Assembly: GCA_004335835.1 (NCBI GenBank)
Contig: RWJK01001812.1
Span: 32,373-96,372, forward strand
Length of the DNA stretch: 64,000 nt
Origin: Scenedesmus sp. ARA3
Taxonomy: Eukaryota; Chlorophyta; Chlorophyceae; Sphaeropleales; Scenedesmaceae
Direction: 5' to 3'
The notes under the pieces were generated by a model. The model was not told the DNA's origin. It saw only the letters and a program-made list of their open reading frames with translations, and made no database searches. A program made the translations under genes and the position numbers. This document shows positions 29,562 to 41,101 of the stretch, in pieces. Numbering within the stretch: position 1 is the stretch's first letter; every line of letters begins with the position of its first letter.

Positions 29562-32404
29562 TCAAAGCATGGCGTCTCCCAGCACCAGCCTGAAGTCGTC
29601 AAAGTTGCGCTCAGGATCCCACTGCCCGCTGGACATCATCGCCTGCCGCTCCCGCAGCTCCTCCAGCAGCACTGCTGCTTCAGGGCCCAGCTCATCTACA
29701 GTAGGAGCATGGCGCGCATCATCCTCGTTGGTTAGGGCCTCCTGCAGCACCTGTTGATTTGCAGCAAGCAGAGGCGGTAACAGTTGGTAGGCGGCAACAA
29801 GCAGGCTTGTCAGCATGTTCAGGTTTAGGGTTTGTTAATGTAAATGTGGGGTGGTGAAAGAGCGCCTGCAAGCACTACAGAGGGAGGCTGATGAGTAGCA
29901 TCAGCGGCTGTGATCTGCTGCCGCTCCCGCAGCTCCTCCAGCAGTGCTGCTGCTTCAGGGCCCAGCTCATCAACAGTGGGCGCGTGGCGGGCATCGTCCT
30001 CGTTTGTGAGGGCCTCCTGCAACACCTGTGCAGCAGGGTTTTAGTGTGTGAGGAGATGGATAGGCAGCAGCACAAGGCAGGCATGTCAACAACAGTCACA
30101 GCGCGTGGTGCGGAGAGTGGCAAAGAGGCATGCGGGGCCCAGCTCATCTACAGTAGGCGCGTGCATCGTCCTCATTGGTTAAGGCCTCCTGCAGTACCTG
30201 TTATGCGTCAAAATGACAAAACAATGGGCATCAAGATGCAGCGACGTCAGCGCGGGAGTATGCAGTGTGGAGAGCGCTGAGAACTCCAGCATGCTGCCCC
30301 TTCTGAAGGCCACTCCCCTATCTAAGTCATGCGCCTTTCCTGTCACCAAGTCCCATCCAGGCGCGATGACGGCTGGACAACAACCAGCATGCCTCAACAC
30401 TGGTGTGGTGCGGGCGCGGCATGCTGCCCGCCACACTCTCTCAAGTGGCCTGTCCTACTGCAGTGCTCAAATCATCAATCCCAAAGTGTACATGATCCAC
30501 TTTCCAGTTGCAGCACAGCGCTCACCTGCATGTGGCTCTTCTCCTCTCCTCCTTCAAACAGCGCCCGCCAGTAGTGGCCCCCGTCCTCCTTCGGCAGCAC
30601 CACCAGCAGCTCCACAAATTTAAATTCATATTCAAATTCTGACTGACAGCTGGCCCCAGCCTGCACTGGCGCTCGCCCCTCTGCCACTCCTTCTCGTGCT
30701 GTACCCGCTCCTGTTACGCCCCGTTTCACGCCTAACCCCTGCTCCTGCTCCAGCTGCTGCTGCTGCTGTGCTGGCAGCCGGGCCTGCATCTCCTGCAAGC
30801 TAACTTTTACAGCTCCAAGAGCCCAGCATGCCTCACTGGCCTTCACTCGCTGCTTCAGTGGGCCGTCCAGCACTCGGCCAGCCCAGCCCAGCCGCACAGT
30901 GAGGCGCTGGGGGCTGATGGACACTGAGACTTCGTCCTTGCGCGTGCCTGCAGGACAGCGTGCATGTGCAGCATGTGTGCGGCAGCAGCAGTGTGCATAG
31001 ACTGCGTAAAGCCTGGGCGTCATAAATGTAATCTAATGCAGGCACTAGCAGCCAGGGGCCATCCAGCACACGGCTAGCCCAGCCCAGCCGCACTGTCATG
31101 CGCTGGGGACTGACTGAGAGTTCGTCCTTGCGGGTGCCTGCAGCAGCATCACAGGTTATTGCAATCACTTGTTGCGGGCTTTGGATGGAGGCCTAACAAT
31201 TTACGGGTGCATGAAAACAGCAGCCGCACGGTGAGCCGCTGTTGGCTGATGGATACAGAGACTTTGTCTGATGCGACAGCAGCATTTTGCATGGATTGAA
31301 CGAAACCCTAATTGGCCGCACCAGCAAACTGCGGTGTGGGATAATGTGCTCGACAAAGCTGCAGCTGCATGTAGCACGGGCTGCTGGTGGCCGCACAGCA
31401 GCAGCAGCAGCGTCAATTCCAGGCAGCACTGCTCTGGCTCAAACTGCTGCAGGCAGTGCAACATGCATGCATGCTTCAATATCTAGTCCTGCACAATGCT
31501 GCTGGTCGCACCTGCAGGCAGCAGCAGTTTGACTTCCAAGTCGCTGCTGCTCTGGCTCCAGCTCAGCAACTGGCCCAGGCAGTGCCACATGCATGCATGC
31601 ATCTCCAAATAGAGAGGGTATATCTGCTGCAAGGCATTGCTGCTGGTCGCACCTGCAGGCAGCAGCAGCTTGACTTCCAGGTCGCTGCTGCTCTGGCTCC
31701 AGCTCAGCATCTGCCCCAGGCTGAAGCGGCGCCAGCTGGCACGCGCAGCTGCTGCTGCGGCAGAGGGGCCGCTGCTCCACACCTCCCTGCAGGAAAGGCA
31801 GCAGCAGCAAAAACAATTTTGTGTTGGTTTGCTGCAATGAGGCACCCGTGTAGCAGCAAGTGGCCAGGTGAGCTGTATTCCTGCAGTTATGGTTGCGCTA
31901 CTTGCTGCTGCTGGCATCTAGCTCACAAGGCAGGCAGCATATAGTCCTGCAAGCAGCATCTCGTCCGCTACATGCATCACCTGTGCCGGTTACAACACAC
32001 AGCAGCATCCTCGTGTCCTCTGCCACCCACAGTACTAACCAAGATGGTGCTTTGCAGCATACGAGAGAGAATACTGCCCAGTTACATGTGGGCCACCATG
32101 ACCCAACGGCACCATCATTTCATGAGCCACAGCACAGACATGTGGTGGTGTTCACCTGAGCCCATCTTCATCGTAGCCACTGGCATCATGCTCTGCAGCA
32201 GTCTGTCCTGCTGAGCCAGCAGCAGCTGAGCCAGACTCAGCAGCAGCAACTGCTGCAGCTGCGCTTGGCACAGCCACTGCACTGCTGCCAGCAGCCGCAG
32301 CAGCCGCTGCAGCGCTGCCTGCCTTGCGCCTGCCAGGGGCCCTGCTGCCACCACCACCAGCCCCAGCAGCAGCAGCAGCAGCAGGAGCAGCAGCAGCAGC
32401 AGCA

Positions 32405-32439
<35 letters not shown>

Positions 32440-33552
32440 GCGGGATCCTGCAACTCTGCTACGGCTGCTGACAACAGCACTCGCACTATCAGCTGCTGCA
32501 GTCTCAGCAACCCCGCCGCCGCCGCTGCTGCTGCTGCTGGCCGCACCCCTCATGCTAGCATCTCCCGCCTCTGTTCCTGCAAGTCCAGTGCCCAGCAGTA
32601 GCTGTGGCAGCATGCTAGGGTTTGTAGCCAGGGCTTCTAGCTGCCTCACTGCCTGTGGCCCCAGCTGCGCCCAGATGCCTCCTTTGGGCAGCTGCGGGGT
32701 GTTCAACTGCTGCATGCGCCTGCAGCGGCTTAAGGTGGCAGCAAAGACCTGCAGGCAGGGCAGGGGTGGATAGCTATCAACTCACAGCATCACCAAGTGT
32801 AGGCCGGGGATCAGTCTCAAGATGGACTTGAGGCGAGCAAGTGCGGCAATACACAAAGCATCCAGCTGCTGCATGCACCTGCAGCGGCTCAGAGTGGCAG
32901 CAAAGACCTGCAGGAAGGGCAGGGTGCACAGCCAATAGTGTGCCGTTCAATATATTGCAAAGGGCAGACCTCAAATGCGCCTGCAGCGGCCCAGAGTGGC
33001 AGCAAAGACATGCAGGCAGGGCAAAGATTTACAGCATGTTACTTGCAATATATCATGTCTGAGTGAGTCACAAACTGTGGTTATGGATAGGACGCAACAT
33101 TTGGCTTTGGAGCAAGCGTGTGAGTAATCACTTCAAGCACCTACTTACACCCAGGAAGGCTGCCACACCAGCAACCACCTCAACAGCCACGACACCTTTT
33201 GTGTCATTGATCAATACACTTTTTGCTGCTCAACGAACAAACACAAATGATTCAACTCTTTGCCAAGAATTTTCAAAAGCACCTCTATTACACCACAGGA
33301 CACCACATTCCTAGCTGACTGGAGCAGAGCCGCATGTGAAACTCAGAGAATTCAAGAAGACCCACCCGCCCAGCTGCCTCCCTCAGCAGTAGGCCATGCT
33401 GCCCTACCATCAGCGCCACAGCAGCAGCCAGCCCGCAGCTGCTGCCATCTCCCACCACCTCAACAACACGTCTTGTTACATCAGCAGCAGCAGCAGCAGC
33501 AGCAGGAGCACCAGCAGCTGGCCGAGCGCTAGCTGCTGCTGATCTGCAGCTG

Positions 33553-33594
<42 letters not shown>

Positions 33595-34211
33595 GTGGCG
33601 GCAGCGCTGAACGGTGCTGCAGGATGTGTGAACCTGACTATGTCAGCTCCTGGTACAGCATCTACTGCAGCCACCAGCCTACTCAGCGCTGCAAGCAGCA
33701 GCTTGACTGGATAGCTGCTGCTGCTTGCTACACATGCTGCTGCTGCTGCTGCTGGCTCGATAACCAGCACGGCTGCATCTGTAGCGCTGCTGGCAGCTGC
33801 CAAGAGTGAAGCATGCTCAGCTGCTGCCGGCACAGCTCCTGCTGCTGCTGCTGCTGCTGCCGCTGCCGCTGCTGCTTTGACTATGCCTGTCAGTGCTGTA
33901 ATGTTGCCATCCTGCATCACCTCATCCCTCAGCTGAGAACTCAGCACACACAGCTGACTGTACACCTTCTCCAACAGGCCCAACACCTCAGGCGTGCTGA
34001 AGCCGCACAGCCGTTCTAACACGTCACTAACGTTACATGCATACAGCTGTGCGGCTGCTGGCTTGCCACCTTGTGACAGAGCTGCCAGCAGCAGCTGCAG
34101 TGCAGCTGCCAACAGGCTGTCGGGTGGCTTCAGGTTTGCCTGCTGCAGCCAGAGGTTGTAAGCTGTTGTGCTGAGTGCTGCCTTATAACTGGACATCTGC
34201 AGGGCTGTTCT

Positions 34212-34242
<31 letters not shown>

Positions 34243-35022
34243 AGTTTGCTGTTGCTGGCCTGAGCAAGTTGACCAATGAGGCCCTGCAGTAGTCCCTCTG
34301 GAGGTGTTGCTGCTGCTGTTGTGACAGGTGCAGCTGCTGCAGTGGGGTGCAGAGTGTGTGCTGTGGTGGGGTTTCTGCAGGGTTCAGCTGCTGCTGGTGT
34401 GAGCTTAAACCCCGTGTGCTGGCCTGACCAGTCCAGCTGGCGGCTGGTCTTGCTGGGGCTGGCAGCAATGAGGTCCTGCACCAGAGACACAAGCCCTGTG
34501 GCAGAAGAAGCAGAGACATATGTTCTTGTATGAACAGTGCAGGCTTGATTTACATCAAATGTTGTGTACACAGGTGGCGTGATGGCAGCAATGAGGTCCT
34601 GCAGCAGAGACACAAGCCCTCAGTCGCTTCTTACCTTTTGCCAGACCCTTGTCTGCGCACAGGGCTGCTGCACTGCATGAAGAGCCGCATGCCACCAGGG
34701 TGGTCAGGTTGCGCAGCACAACAAACCCTGCCTGGCAGCAGGCACTGCACTGCCTGTCAGCACTGCCAGCACCTGCTGCTGCTGCAGCAGCACATGCAGG
34801 GATGCCCGGGTCCACCAGCAGCTGCAGCTGCTGCTGCAGCCAGGCAAGATCTGCAGTGCTGCCGCTGCTGCCACTGCTGCTACTGCTGCTGATGTGCTGC
34901 AAAGCTGGCGGCCATGTAGGGGACCCAATGGCAGCTGCAGCTGCTGCCGGGTGTTGGATGCAAGGAAACAGCTGCAGCAGCAGGCTCGCAGCAACCTCTG
35001 CAGGCAGGAAGCTCATGCTGCC

Positions 35023-35054
<32 letters not shown>

Positions 35055-37073
35055 CCGGTGCTGCTGCTGCCAAGGTTGGCTGCTGGGGCTGCCCTGGCAG
35101 AAGGGTACAACTGCAATGCAGCAGTGTCACAACAGCATCATAAGTTTTGACCTTACCTCCTTTACTTTGGTTCTTTGGTTCAAGCAGCCAATGAAATCGT
35201 CTGTTTGTACGTTGTTCGCGCCTCTGCCTGGTGCACGCTGTCCTTTAAAAGTTGAACGAAATGCAGACATGCAGCTGCATTTAGCGTGTCCAGCATCGAC
35301 GCCCTGCCATGCATGCTGTTGTAGTGCTTACAGGGTACAGCGGTGCACATGGGCTGTGTGTGAACAGCTGGCAGCAATGACACTATCGTATTCGCATGGG
35401 TTGATACACCGCAGTATGCATGAACAAGCTGTAGCCAGGTGGTTTGGGAGTGGGTTCCCCTTTTGCTAGAAAAAGGTGTAAGTGATTGTTTGATTAAGCT
35501 GCAGCCACCTGCAGATTGCCCTGCCCAGCACGCACCTGACAGCTAGATCTGTCAAGGCAGCAATGCCAGCAGGCCCCTGCTGCTCCAGCCACACCAATCC
35601 AGCTGGCTTCATAGCCCCTGCTGCAGCTGCTGCTGCTGCTGCTGCTGGGTTAGCTGAGGCCTTGGCAGCTGCAGCAGCAGCTGATGCTGCGTCTGCTGCG
35701 GCAGCTGCAGCCGCCTTCAGAGGTATGAGCAGTGCCTGCGGTGGTGGGCTTGTTGTTGTGGGTGTGCTCGTTTTGGAAGCAGCAGCAGCCAAGCTGGCAG
35801 CAGCAGTGGCCAGCAGCCGCAGAGACACAGCTGCAAACCCGCACAGAAGATGCGGTACAAGCAAACGTCAGGAGGCAGGCATACCTCATTACGCCCCTGA
35901 ACTCAACACCAGCCCATGCAGCCAAGCGCAGCCGAATCGCCAGCTGAGCAACATAACACACTTGACGAGCTTTGCTGGAGAAAATTTGCCGTGAAGTCTG
36001 TGTTTGACTAGCGCAGCATCAGCTCCTAAGCAACACATACCTGCTTTGTGGTGGCCTTGCATTGCACTTTGCAATGTCCTTGCTTGAAACCAAATGTAAC
36101 AGGCATTTCCTAGGCTTACACCCTCACCTGCAGTTGCTGGGTTTGGCTCCGCTGACACAGCCAGGCCTGCCAGCCTGTGAAACACAAAGTCAGGCCAGGC
36201 CAGGGCAGCAACAGCAGCATCACTGCTGCTGCTGTTGCTGCTGTGGCAGGTGTTGCCGCCAGGTGCACTGGCAGGTGCCACAGCTGCACATTGTGGCTCT
36301 TTCAGCTGCGCCTGCTGCTGCATGTTGTGCAGCAGCTGCAGCAGCAGCAGCAGCTGTTGCGCTGCAGGCAGGCAACCGTCCTGCAAGCAGCTGAGCAGCA
36401 GCTGGTAGGCCCCTGGGGCACCTGTGCTGGGGTGAAATGCCGCAAGGGCAGCATTTGGCTGCAGCAGTGAGGCCTGCAGGAACGGGTGCAGTAAGGTTGG
36501 TGATTGCGTTGGGGTGAAATGCCGCAAGGGCAGCATTTGGCTGCAGCAGTGAGGCCTGCAGGAACGGGTGCAGTAAGGTTGGTGATTGCGTTGGGTGAAA
36601 TGCCGCAAGGGCAGCATTTGGCTGCAGTATTGAGGCCTGCGAGCGAACATAGAGCAAGGATACTGTTGATACAGTAATGTGAAGCGAATCGCAGGTCCTG
36701 CCAAAAGACAGCAGCATACTGCATGGAATCATACAGCATGGCCCGAGAGCAGACACTGAATACAGGTCTTAAGCGGATGGATTTTAAGTAATAGGCCTGT
36801 CTTGGAGTGTTTGCAAGAGTGCTGCAGGTTTGATGCGCTGCTGCTGTAGCAGCGCACCTTGATCAACTGCTCCAGAAGCTGCTGCTGCCCTACAGCTTGC
36901 TGTGGCTGCGGCTTCTGCTGCTGCAGCAGTATAACCTCGTCCTCTGTGTCCGAGTCGGGGCCAAGTAGTAGCAGGTGCAGCTGGTGCAGAAGCTCCGATG
37001 GGCTACTGCCACTGCTGCAGGTGCTGCTGCCACTGCTGCTGCCTCCTGCGTTGGGTTGCTCCGTGGCGTCCAT
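29562..37073 (-). CDS. Large Ala/Leu-rich helical protein with C-terminal CS (p23/NudC-like) domain
   Basis: Nine exons join in phase: 36858-37073, 36128-36473, 35536-35830, 34635-35110, 33366-34495, 32156-32748, 31653-31786, 30526-30947, 29562-29750. They give 1,266 residues from the ATG at 37073. Residues 1-1000 are helical and Leu-rich with poly-Ala and poly-Ser tracts (triplet runs in frame), compatible with a degenerate ARM/HEAT-type fold, but no family was recognised. Residues ~1030-1200 form a CS domain: a Trp start (MLSWSQSSSDLEVKLLLPAG), VSVSISPQRLTVRLGW, then VELLVVLPKEDGGHYWRALF. The acidic/charged tail ends NFDDFRLVLGDAML. CS domains usually bind Hsp90 or client proteins, so a co-chaperone-like role is an inference. 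Exon-edge copies occur in several introns and after the stop. Confidence 0.75.
29914..30200 (-). repeat. Two copies of the exon 9 start in intron 8 of the CS-domain gene
   Basis: A near-complete copy at 29914-30025 (VLQEALTNEDDARHAPTVDE and onward) and a shorter one near 30130-30200. Confidence 0.9.
31040..31275 (-). repeat. Two copies of the exon 8 start (CS domain) in intron 7
   Basis: Copies near 31045-31140 (GTRKDELSVSPQRMTVRLGW) and 31210-31270 (VSVSISQQRLTVRL), both preceded by acceptor-like or relic sequence. Confidence 0.88.
31430..31560 (-). repeat. Two copies of the exon 7 end in intron 7
   Basis: Repeats of the DLEVKLLLPAG codons and CTGCAG|GTGCGACCAGCAGC donor region near 31500-31560, and a weaker copy near 31375-31440. 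Confidence 0.85.
32366..32438 (-). repeat. In-frame triplet tract coding poly-Ala in exon 6
   Basis: CAG-type repeats on + (interrupted by GAG) read as Ala codons with single Pro residues in the CS-domain gene. The same triplet class marks acceptors elsewhere. Confidence 0.8.
32870..33020 (-). repeat. Two copies of the exon 6 start in intron 5
   Basis: VFAATLSRCRCMQQL and VFAATLGRCR copies near 32870-32915 and 32970-33010, in front of the true exon 6 start at 32748. Confidence 0.88.
34575..34634 (-). repeat. Copy of the exon 5 start in intron 4 of the CS-domain gene
   Basis: Repeats GLVSLVQDLIAA-like codons (GGCTTGTGTCTCTGCTGCAG in sense) directly after the exon 4 donor. Confidence 0.85.
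36425..36645 (-). repeat. 83-bp tandem copies of the exon 2 start (CS-domain gene)
   Basis: Three copies, about 83 nt apart and almost identical, of the acceptor and the ASLLQPNAALAAFHP codons. The true exon 2 begins at 36473. The period is not a multiple of three. Confidence 0.93.
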
Positions 37074-37573
37074 GGCTCTACAACGTTTGACGCATGGCAG
37101 TCATGGGCGAAATACACGGCGTATGTGGGCCATGACAACATGCAGCGCAGCTAAGTTCGAGCTGTCGAGGGTTTGCAGAGACGCGTGTACCTGCTGCACT
37201 CAGCTGCGCAGCAGCTGCCTCGTAATCTAGTACATTGGTTTCCCTGCCGACTATGTGCCACATCTCAAGGTGATTCACCCTCCGCTGTCGTTCTAGGCCG
37301 CACCTGCCATGTGCCAACACTGTGCTGTCCACGTGGTGCGTAGATGACCGTTCAGCTGTCAACGAGGTTTGACCAATCGGGGCCCGCGGATGCGACAAAA
37401 GGAAGCTGGATCCAATCAAAGTGTTGAACTGGTCAGAAAGTGCCTGCACGAGTCCCTGTGTTCAGGCATCTGTCCTGCTTGTCGCGCGGGAGCACGTCAG
37501 CTAATGCACCCCAGCACACCGGCATCAACGGTACTGCTTGAAACATTTGTATATTTCCACCTGTTGGCGTATA
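37074..37573. other. Divergent promoter region (CS-domain gene / GYCGE gene)
   Basis: About 500 nt between two divergent start codons with no coding frame of note. Both promoters must lie here; no defined motif is visible. Confidence 0.4.
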
Positions 37574-37840
37574 ATGTTGAAACCAAATTTGCTTTTGATG
37601 TTTATGGTGCTCGCAGCAGCTGGCGTGAGCTACATCGTTCAGGCAAGCAGCAGCCAGCGCTGGCTAGCGCTGCTGCTCTGCACACAGATGGCAGCAGTTG
37701 ATACTGCCGCACTCTGTTGTGACACGCCTGTGTATGCTCCTGCAGGCTGAACCCCTGAGCGCAGTGCTGCCTGATTATCCAGTGAGGTACCAGTGGGTTC
37801 ATGGTCATGGCTACTGCGGCGAGCTGTGCATACAGCAGGT

Positions 37841-37892
<52 letters not shown>

Positions 37893-39523
37893 CATCATGC
37901 ACCTGCAGCTCCTGCAGGCATGCATTGCACCGCTGAATGAATGAAGGAGCTACGGGTGGTGTGTTGATACTTGACAAACACGTAAGTTTAGAAAAGAGAT
38001 GCATGTGACGATGGGGACCCCTTGCGCCTTCACCCCTCTTACATTGGTACCGCACGGCGTACAACAGGCCGCGGCTGTAATACATGCAAGGTGTGCTGGT
38101 GCTTCATGCTTCATCACTGTACATGTCCGCTAGCATAACCTCTCACAAGTTCAGGCCGCAACGCTGTAACTGCAGGTCAGTTGGACCAGGCATGTGCTCA
38201 TGGGCATCGGTCATCAACTGCTGCTGTGCTAGTTGTTGGACAAGGCTGCACCCATTCACATCATCAGTGAAAGCTGCTGCTGCCGCTGCCATTATGCTGC
38301 TGTCTGCCTACAACAGACAGCGCTCACACACGGCGTATGGGTGGGACAGCAGCAAGCACGAGACATTGGCGGAGGGGAGCTGCTGGTTGGCTCTCCAGGC
38401 TCTAAGCTGAATAACCTTGAAGATGTGGTCAAAGCCCTGGGGTTTGACCATGTAACATTTGACCCCGACAGCGAGCAGAGTAGCCGGGTCAAGCCTACCA
38501 CATTCATGCGGTGGATGAAGCAGCAGACCATAGGTGGCAGAGCTGTGAAGTTTGCTGCTCGCCTGCAAGGTGACGAGGACGATGAATGGTATGATCACAT
38601 CATGCCCGCGTATGGAGTGTTCTACGACAGCAGCACGGCAGGGCAGTTTGATGCAAGCGACACGCTGCTGTTTCATGACAACTATGGGTGAGCAGTGTGC
38701 TTGGTTCAAAACTTTACCTAGTTGCACGTAACGTCGTTTGTTGAAGTTGTTAGCTTGCTCAGAGCCAGCATCATTGCATTGTTGCGAGCAGCAGTTCAGG
38801 GCGCCAGTGGTTGTGTGGCAAGTGCAGGATGTCCTTTGAAGTGGACATGAACACACTACATGGTGACTTGCTTGCTTGCAGGAAAACCCTTACTGATGCC
38901 AGCAGTGCACTCTGCACCTGGCAACAGCCTACCTGCATCCGAATGCTGCCTGCCAGTGTCTGTATCATACTATGGCAGCCCCAAGCTTTTCTACCAGGTA
39001 CTGCTAACGGAGTCACTCCAGTGCTTTTGCTTCTGCTTGCAGGAACGTGGCGACCAGGTCCATGTCTGACCCGAGCTTCTATGCAGCACAGGGCGAGTGC
39101 AACATGCCAGAAGGCACACGCATCGGCTGCATTCCCACAGGAGCTCCAAACTTTGCCACAGCAATGGGAGGCTTGCAGGACACCAACAAGCGCTTTCTAC
39201 CCATGCAGCTCATCATAACAGGCTGGTCTGATGGCACTGACGCAGCGAGAGAGCCCAACGTCAGGTCAGAACCAGTCAGCGCACGCTATCAGCTGGCGTT
39301 TAAGCCCGGTGCCAACGTGCAAACCGGGCAGACGTTTAGCGTCTACCGCTGCGACGGCAGCCTTCCACGCAACCCTAGCAGTGGCAGCCAGTTGATTGAT
39401 GCTGGTTGCAGCAGCTGGAGCTTCACAATGGGACCGAGTGCTTTGGCTCAACTGAATAACAGTGTGCTAGGGTTGCTGTGGTCCAACAGTGTGGTATACT
39501 TTGTGGCCATGCTGCAGGAGTAA
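37574..39523 (+). CDS. Secreted protein with GYCGE motif, possibly C39/papain-like
   Basis: Exons 37574-37624, 37746-37838, 38317-38687 and 39043-39523 join in phase to 331 residues. The N-terminus MLKPNLLLMFMVLAAAG followed by AEPL is a clear signal peptide. The mature part starts with a YQWVHGHGYCGELCIQQTAL segment, which resembles the active-site Cys helix of C39-like/papain-fold peptidases. A later FHDNYGN could supply the His, but this is inference. A C-terminal beta-rich half has Cys pairs and many Gly/Asn, as in extracellular proteins. A GC donor (CAG|GCAAGC at 37643) is an alternative end for exon 1 and would lengthen the signal peptide by six residues, also in frame. (CAG)n at 37844-37890 follows the exon 2 donor. 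Confidence 0.75.
37844..37890 (+). repeat. (CAG)n run directly after the exon 2 donor
   Basis: About fifteen CAG units start five bases into intron 2 of the GYCGE gene. Here the sense strand carries CAG, unlike the CTG tracts before acceptors elsewhere. Confidence 0.85.
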
Positions 39524-40425
39524 ACCCAATGCCGATAATCCTGCAAGTGTGTCTGCTGCTGAGCTGTGTGTGTTACTCACTGCAAGAGGAGCAGCATGTG
39601 CATTTCCGGGTGTGTGTTCTGCAGGCAGCTCTCAATTTTTCATATTGACCTGCTCTCAGGAATTGCAGAAATCATTGCAAGAATATTATCGCAGGAATAC
39701 TTCTTGTAGACATGTTCTTGCAGAGTCAGTCCAGCATGCATATTATTTTAGGAATGTCATTGGACTATTATAGTTGCGCTTCGACACCCAGAGCAGGCAG
39801 CAGCGCATAACAGGGCTCTACTGCTGAGTGGAAGGATTATTATTGCAGGACTATTAATGCACGACTATCGTTTTAGAGCTTTGACCCCCAGAGCAGGCAG
39901 CAGAGCGCCGCGTGTTGTGTTAGTAACAGGGCTCTAGTGCTGGGTGTAGCGGTGTGTGCCTGCAGTCTTTGGTTTGGAGTCTGGCTGAGGCTGGTCCTGG
40001 AGATAAGCACGAACATGTTGATCGATGCGTGGATGGATGCATGTCTGCAGTATTTGCTGTTTACTTAGCTTGGGTTGTCTTGACTGTCAGGACGACTGTT
40101 GACTTATTCTAGGAGTTACACAGGTAGCCAAGTGCAAGTTGCCTATCACCTAATTTGCGTGACTTGAAGTCCTGTCGCGTGCAGGGCAGGCGGCAGTACT
40201 ACTGCAGGTGACCTGCAAGTTGCGGTTACCCTTCTGTCGACCAGCATATTTGCAATTAATATTATGCCAAGGTTGTTTGTAGCACCTCACCCCGTGCTAG
40301 GTTGCAGTACAAATTGTACTGAGAGAGAGTATCAATTGTGAATGTGTATATGTGTGTTTTGTGTTCAAGCAAGGGCTTACGCTTGCTCTCTTGGGGCCCA
40401 GCGCAAATGCTTTGCATACATTACA
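39524..40425. other. Intergenic between convergent genes, with a ~100-nt tandem duplication
   Basis: No gene. An AT-richer stretch with repeated AGGA-TATTAT motifs is followed by two copies (about 39780-39840 and 39875-39945) of a segment containing CCCAGAGCAGGCAGCAG and TAACAGGGCTCTA. It holds the 3' UTR of the GYCGE gene. Confidence 0.5.
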
Positions 40426-40435
40426 TTACATTACA
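40421..40435 (-). terminator. Triple TGTAA polyadenylation signal
   Basis: Three tandem minus-strand TGTAA pentamers, the first overlapping the stop codon of the putative last exon of the helical-repeat gene. Confidence 0.5.
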
Positions 40436-40495
40436 TTACTTTGCATGTGCTCAATATCACTGAACAGTGCCCCACCAGAAACTGTTGCTGCAGAG
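40426..40495 (-). pseudogene. Likely orphaned last exon of the helical-repeat gene
   Basis: After an acceptor TGTTTGCAG the frame reads SAATVSGGALFSDIEHMQSN, then VM and a TAA that overlaps three TGTAA signals. Its phase fits the splice donor kept in the two downstream copies of exon 5 (ending CGCAGCAG|GTGAG) but lost from exon 5 itself, which now reads into a stop. It may be a real exon if an alternative donor is used. Confidence 0.45.
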
Positions 40496-40585
40496 CTGCA
40501 AACACCAGCCTCAGTTTCTGACGCAAAAAGGCTTCCAACTCTGTCTCATGAAGCAATACACTGTTCCTGCCAAAGAAACTCTCAC

Positions 40586-40985
40586 CTGCTGCGTGCCTGA
40601 TCATGCAGACTGGTCAACTCCTGGAGCCCAGCTGGGCTCCAGGAGTTTGTGGCTGCAGCCACCATCCCGCCCCCATCACCTGCACAGCACCAGGCAGCCT
40701 GCTGCGCATACACACCACCGCCCACCAAACATACAAACCCACAGCCTCAGCGTGTGAACGGCATGCAACCTATGTGCCGTGAACAAAACACCATCAATCC
40801 AACCGTTTGTGCACACATAACAATAATGCTATTGCCACAATAGCAAACACGACTCACCTGCTGCGAGCCTGATCATGCAACATGGTCATGCAGCCCTGCC
40901 ACCAGCCCCGCCTCCATCACCTGCACAGCACCAGGCAGCCTGCTGCGCATACACACCACCGCCCCCAAGCACCCAAATTCACAGC
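40586..40985 (-). repeat. Two copies of the 3' end of exon 5 downstream of the helical-repeat gene
   Basis: Copies at 40586-40725 and 40858-40985 repeat the final ~130 coding nt of exon 5 (CMRSRLPGAVQVMGAGLVAG-like codons) and keep a consensus donor CAG|GTGAG that the main exon lacks. The first copy contains a perfect 32-bp palindrome. Confidence 0.9.
40616..40647. repeat. Perfect 32-bp palindrome
   Basis: AACTCCTGGAGCCCAG is followed immediately by its exact reverse complement. The related copies at 40.88 and 41.14 kb lack the second arm, so the palindrome arose after duplication. Confidence 0.95.
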
Positions 40986-41101
40986 CACACAGCTGTGGAC
41001 AGCAGCCTGTGCGCCATCAACAAACAAAATAATTAATTCAGCCTGTTGTGCACACATCATAATGTTGCAGATGCCAAAATAGCAAGTGCCACAAACTCAA
41101 C

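Noticed and set aside
29562..30200. Mutually exclusive alternative exons for the C-terminus
   Set aside because: Upstream copies lack the terminal part and stop of exon 9 and carry only its first half, so they are fragments rather than cassettes.
34640..34790. MYND-type zinc finger in the CS-domain protein (RQCSACCQAGF, CGSSC)
   Set aside because: Spacing of Cys residues does not match MYND or other known fingers; composition is probably coincidental.
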